Of a DNA stretch of 7,822 bases, positions 6,820 through 7,822 are shown piece by piece. Position numbers and translations under genes: made by a program. Below the pieces are notes generated by a model. The model was not told the origin of the DNA. It searched no databases and was given only the letters and a program-made list of their open reading frames with translations. The stretch comes from Mariprofundus sp. (GTDB lineage: Bacteria > Pseudomonadota > Zetaproteobacteria > Mariprofundales > Mariprofundaceae), in the NCBI GenBank assembly GCA_030951095.1, contig JAUZQI010000169.1, forward strand, positions 1 through 7,822, written 5' to 3'. How positions within the stretch are numbered: the stretch's first letter is position 1; the number at the start of each line of letters is the position of its first letter.

Positions 6820-7134
6820 GGGGAGTTTCGTAACAGTGGCATGCGCCTCACTCTGCCGTAGATGGGATATATATGACAAGCCATATGAGCCAGGGCAATC
6901 GCATTAAAATATTGTAGTCACTCAATATGAATACGTGGATGATCTTGGACTGGCGCAATGGATATGGAGATATACTTGTTCTTTCTTTGGTGTCTTAATT
7001 AATACCAACCGAATTACACTATAAACATATCTCGTATTCTATGACATGGAGCTTAGTTTTTACTAGGCGGCTGATTTCTGCCAGTTATGAACATTCACAT
7101 CATTATCTGTCCACTCTCCAATATGGCTGTTGAA
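6820..7134. other. Gene-free stretch between the NrtS-like and TetR genes
   Basis: About 315 bases, AT-richer than the left part of the window. It must hold the promoter of the NrtS-like gene. Visible structure is an inverted repeat ATATTG (6909-6914) with CAATAT (6923-6928) and a hairpin GCTTAGT-TTTT-ACTAGGC (7051-7068, one G-T pair). Neither has a T-run on the side needed for TetR termination. No open frame with a ribosome site, tRNA or recognisable RNA gene is seen. The sequence TAATACCAACCGAATTACAC near 7000-7019 resembles an end of a dispersed repeat, but no partner end exists in the window. Confidence 0.45.
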
Positions 7135-7734
7135 CTAACCTTTACCCTGCAATCCTTCCAAGTGCTCAATTGCCACTTTTACTGCGTTTTCTATGATTTC
7201 TAGTGGAGCCTTGGCTCTTATCATAACAAACAGTCCAAGAGTTAAAGAGGTGAAGAAGTCAGCTTCTCCTTTTAGGGCTATAGATTTATCCAGCTCGCCA
7301 CGGTTGCATGAAGTATTCAGTGCTTTGTAGAATGCTTTTGAAATATGCCCAAAGTAGCGTTGTACAAATTCCCCCCCAGTAGGGTCCACTGGGCCAAATT
7401 CAACTGCGGTGTTGCACAACAGGCACCCGCGACCCGAAGCAGATCCATTGGATGCCGATGCGAAGAACATCAGGAGCTCTCGAATCTCTTTAACTCCTGC
7501 CGTAGGAGCCTCCAGAGGCCCAAAGTTCCGATCAACCACCTCTCTGTTGTAACGATCTAATGCCTCTTCAAATAATTTCTGCTTACTTCCAAATTCAGAA
7601 TAAATGCTAAATTTATTTACACCTAGAGACTCGACAAGCATCTGTGTTGTGGTTCCTTCAAAGCCATGATCTCGAAAAACCTCCATCGCTTTCCCTGTCA
7701 AATCATCTCGGTCGTAATTTTTTTTTCGCCCCAT
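7135..7734 (-). CDS. TetR/AcrR-family transcriptional regulator
   Basis: The 199-residue protein has the standard layout of the family: a basic start (MGRKKNYDRDD), helix 1 (LTGKAMEVFRDHGFEGTT, 12-29), the helix-turn-helix TTTQMLVESLGVNKFSIYSEF (28-48) with the typical FSIYSEFGSKQKLFEEAL, and a ligand-binding C-terminal helical domain. The C-terminal domain carries GRGCLLCNTAVEF (101-113), a motif of the branch that usually represses a neighbouring enzyme or exporter. C104 and C107 might sense a reactive compound; this is inference. ATG 7734 is chosen because AGGAG lies six to seven bases upstream and because the likely promoter (7775-7803) would place the ATG at 7806 upstream of the transcript start. 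The palindrome in that promoter implies autorepression. Ligand and target are unknown; the target is probably the divergent gene just beyond the right edge. Confidence 0.92.
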   Translation of the reverse strand: MGRKKNYDRDDLTGKAMEVFRDHGFEGTTTQMLVESLGVNKFSIYSEFGSKQKLFEEALDRYNREVVDRNFGPLEAPTAGVKEIRELLMFFASASNGSASGRGCLLCNTAVEFGPVDPTGGEFVQRYFGHISKAFYKALNTSCNRGELDKSIALKGEADFFTSLTLGLFVMIRAKAPLEIIENAVKVAIEHLEGLQGKG

Positions 7735-7774
7735 CTCTCTCTCCTGCTTGACGCTCTCACATTCGGCTACTATG

Positions 7775-7803
7775 TTTCTAACCGATCGGTCAGTTAATGT
7801 AAA
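7775..7803 (-). promoter_or_regulatory. TetR promoter with an operator palindrome in the spacer
   Basis: On the minus strand TTTACA (7798-7803) and TAGAAA (7775-7780) are a -35/-10 pair with a 17-base spacer (7781-7797). The spacer contains the perfect 10-bp palindrome ACCGATCGGT (7781-7790), extending to 14 of 16 matching positions over 7778-7793. ACCGNNCGGT-type dyads are common operators of TetR-family repressors. A repressor bound here would block RNA polymerase directly, and would also lie in the path of a divergent promoter. Confidence 0.7.
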
Positions 7804-7806
7804 CAC

Positions 7807-7814
7807 AAAAGGAG
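7807..7814 (+). promoter_or_regulatory. Ribosome binding site of a divergent gene starting beyond the window
   Basis: AAAAGGAG faces right and is followed by ATGACCAA to the end of the window. The ATG at 7815 directly abuts the site and is too close to be its start, so the true start codon most likely lies at about 7823, just outside. The gene would share the control region with the TetR gene. Confidence 0.55.
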
Positions 7815-7822
7815 ATGACCAA

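Noticed and set aside
7051..7068. Hairpin downstream of the TetR gene as its terminator
   Set aside because: On the minus strand it has an A-rich loop and no T-run after the stem, and it lies about 70 bases past the stop.
1..7822. CRISPR array, tRNA or rRNA genes, integron attC site, toxin-antitoxin pair
   Set aside because: No regularly spaced direct repeats, cloverleaf, rRNA-like segment, attC core sites or paired small genes were seen. The 586-754 element was checked for attC core motifs and lacks them.

Overview
The window looks like chromosomal DNA of a Gram-negative bacterium of roughly balanced GC, probably a proteobacterium of the gamma or a related class. The reasons are a predicted outer-membrane lipoprotein, an OmpA-type peptidoglycan-anchored protein, an IlvD of exactly the 616-residue E. 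coli type, and a short NrtS-like nitrate transporter, a family reported mainly from marine bacteria and cyanobacteria. The species cannot be fixed from the sequence alone.

Layout, left to right. Bases 1-583 (minus) hold the N-terminal two thirds or so of a LOG-family nucleotide-binding protein that runs off the left edge. Bases 586-754 are a compact, strongly structured element bounded by a near-perfect 20-bp inverted repeat. Its minus strand is open in the LOG reading frame over almost its whole length. Bases 767-2254 (minus) encode a 495-residue secreted coiled-coil protein with a C-terminal OmpA domain. It starts with TTG inside the last codons of nadA (2247-3350, minus), so the two are probably one transcript. 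The 199 bases between nadA and ilvD form a divergent control region. ilvD (3550-5400, plus) is complete with all key residues and is followed by a small TPR lipoprotein gene (5476-6165, plus).

The right third is more accessory in character. A 12-bp hairpin with a GTAA loop follows the lipoprotein gene. Next comes a non-coding, MITE-like element of about 280 bp with 25-bp terminal inverted repeats (6237-6520), then an 80-residue NrtS-like membrane protein (6577-6819, minus), about 315 bases without a gene, and a TetR-family regulator (7135-7734, minus). The TetR promoter carries the palindrome ACCGATCGGT inside its -35/-10 spacer. A ribosome binding site facing right at the window's end points to a divergently transcribed target gene that starts just outside.

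Functionally, nadA (quinolinate for NAD) and ilvD (branched-chain amino acids, CoA precursors) are both Fe-S cluster enzymes of core biosynthesis transcribed back to back; the others are envelope proteins, a transporter and a local regulator. I see no defence system, CRISPR array, prophage or clearly new multi-gene system. The most interesting items are the two inverted-repeat elements, especially the one joined in frame to the LOG gene, and the TetR operator with its unseen partner gene.
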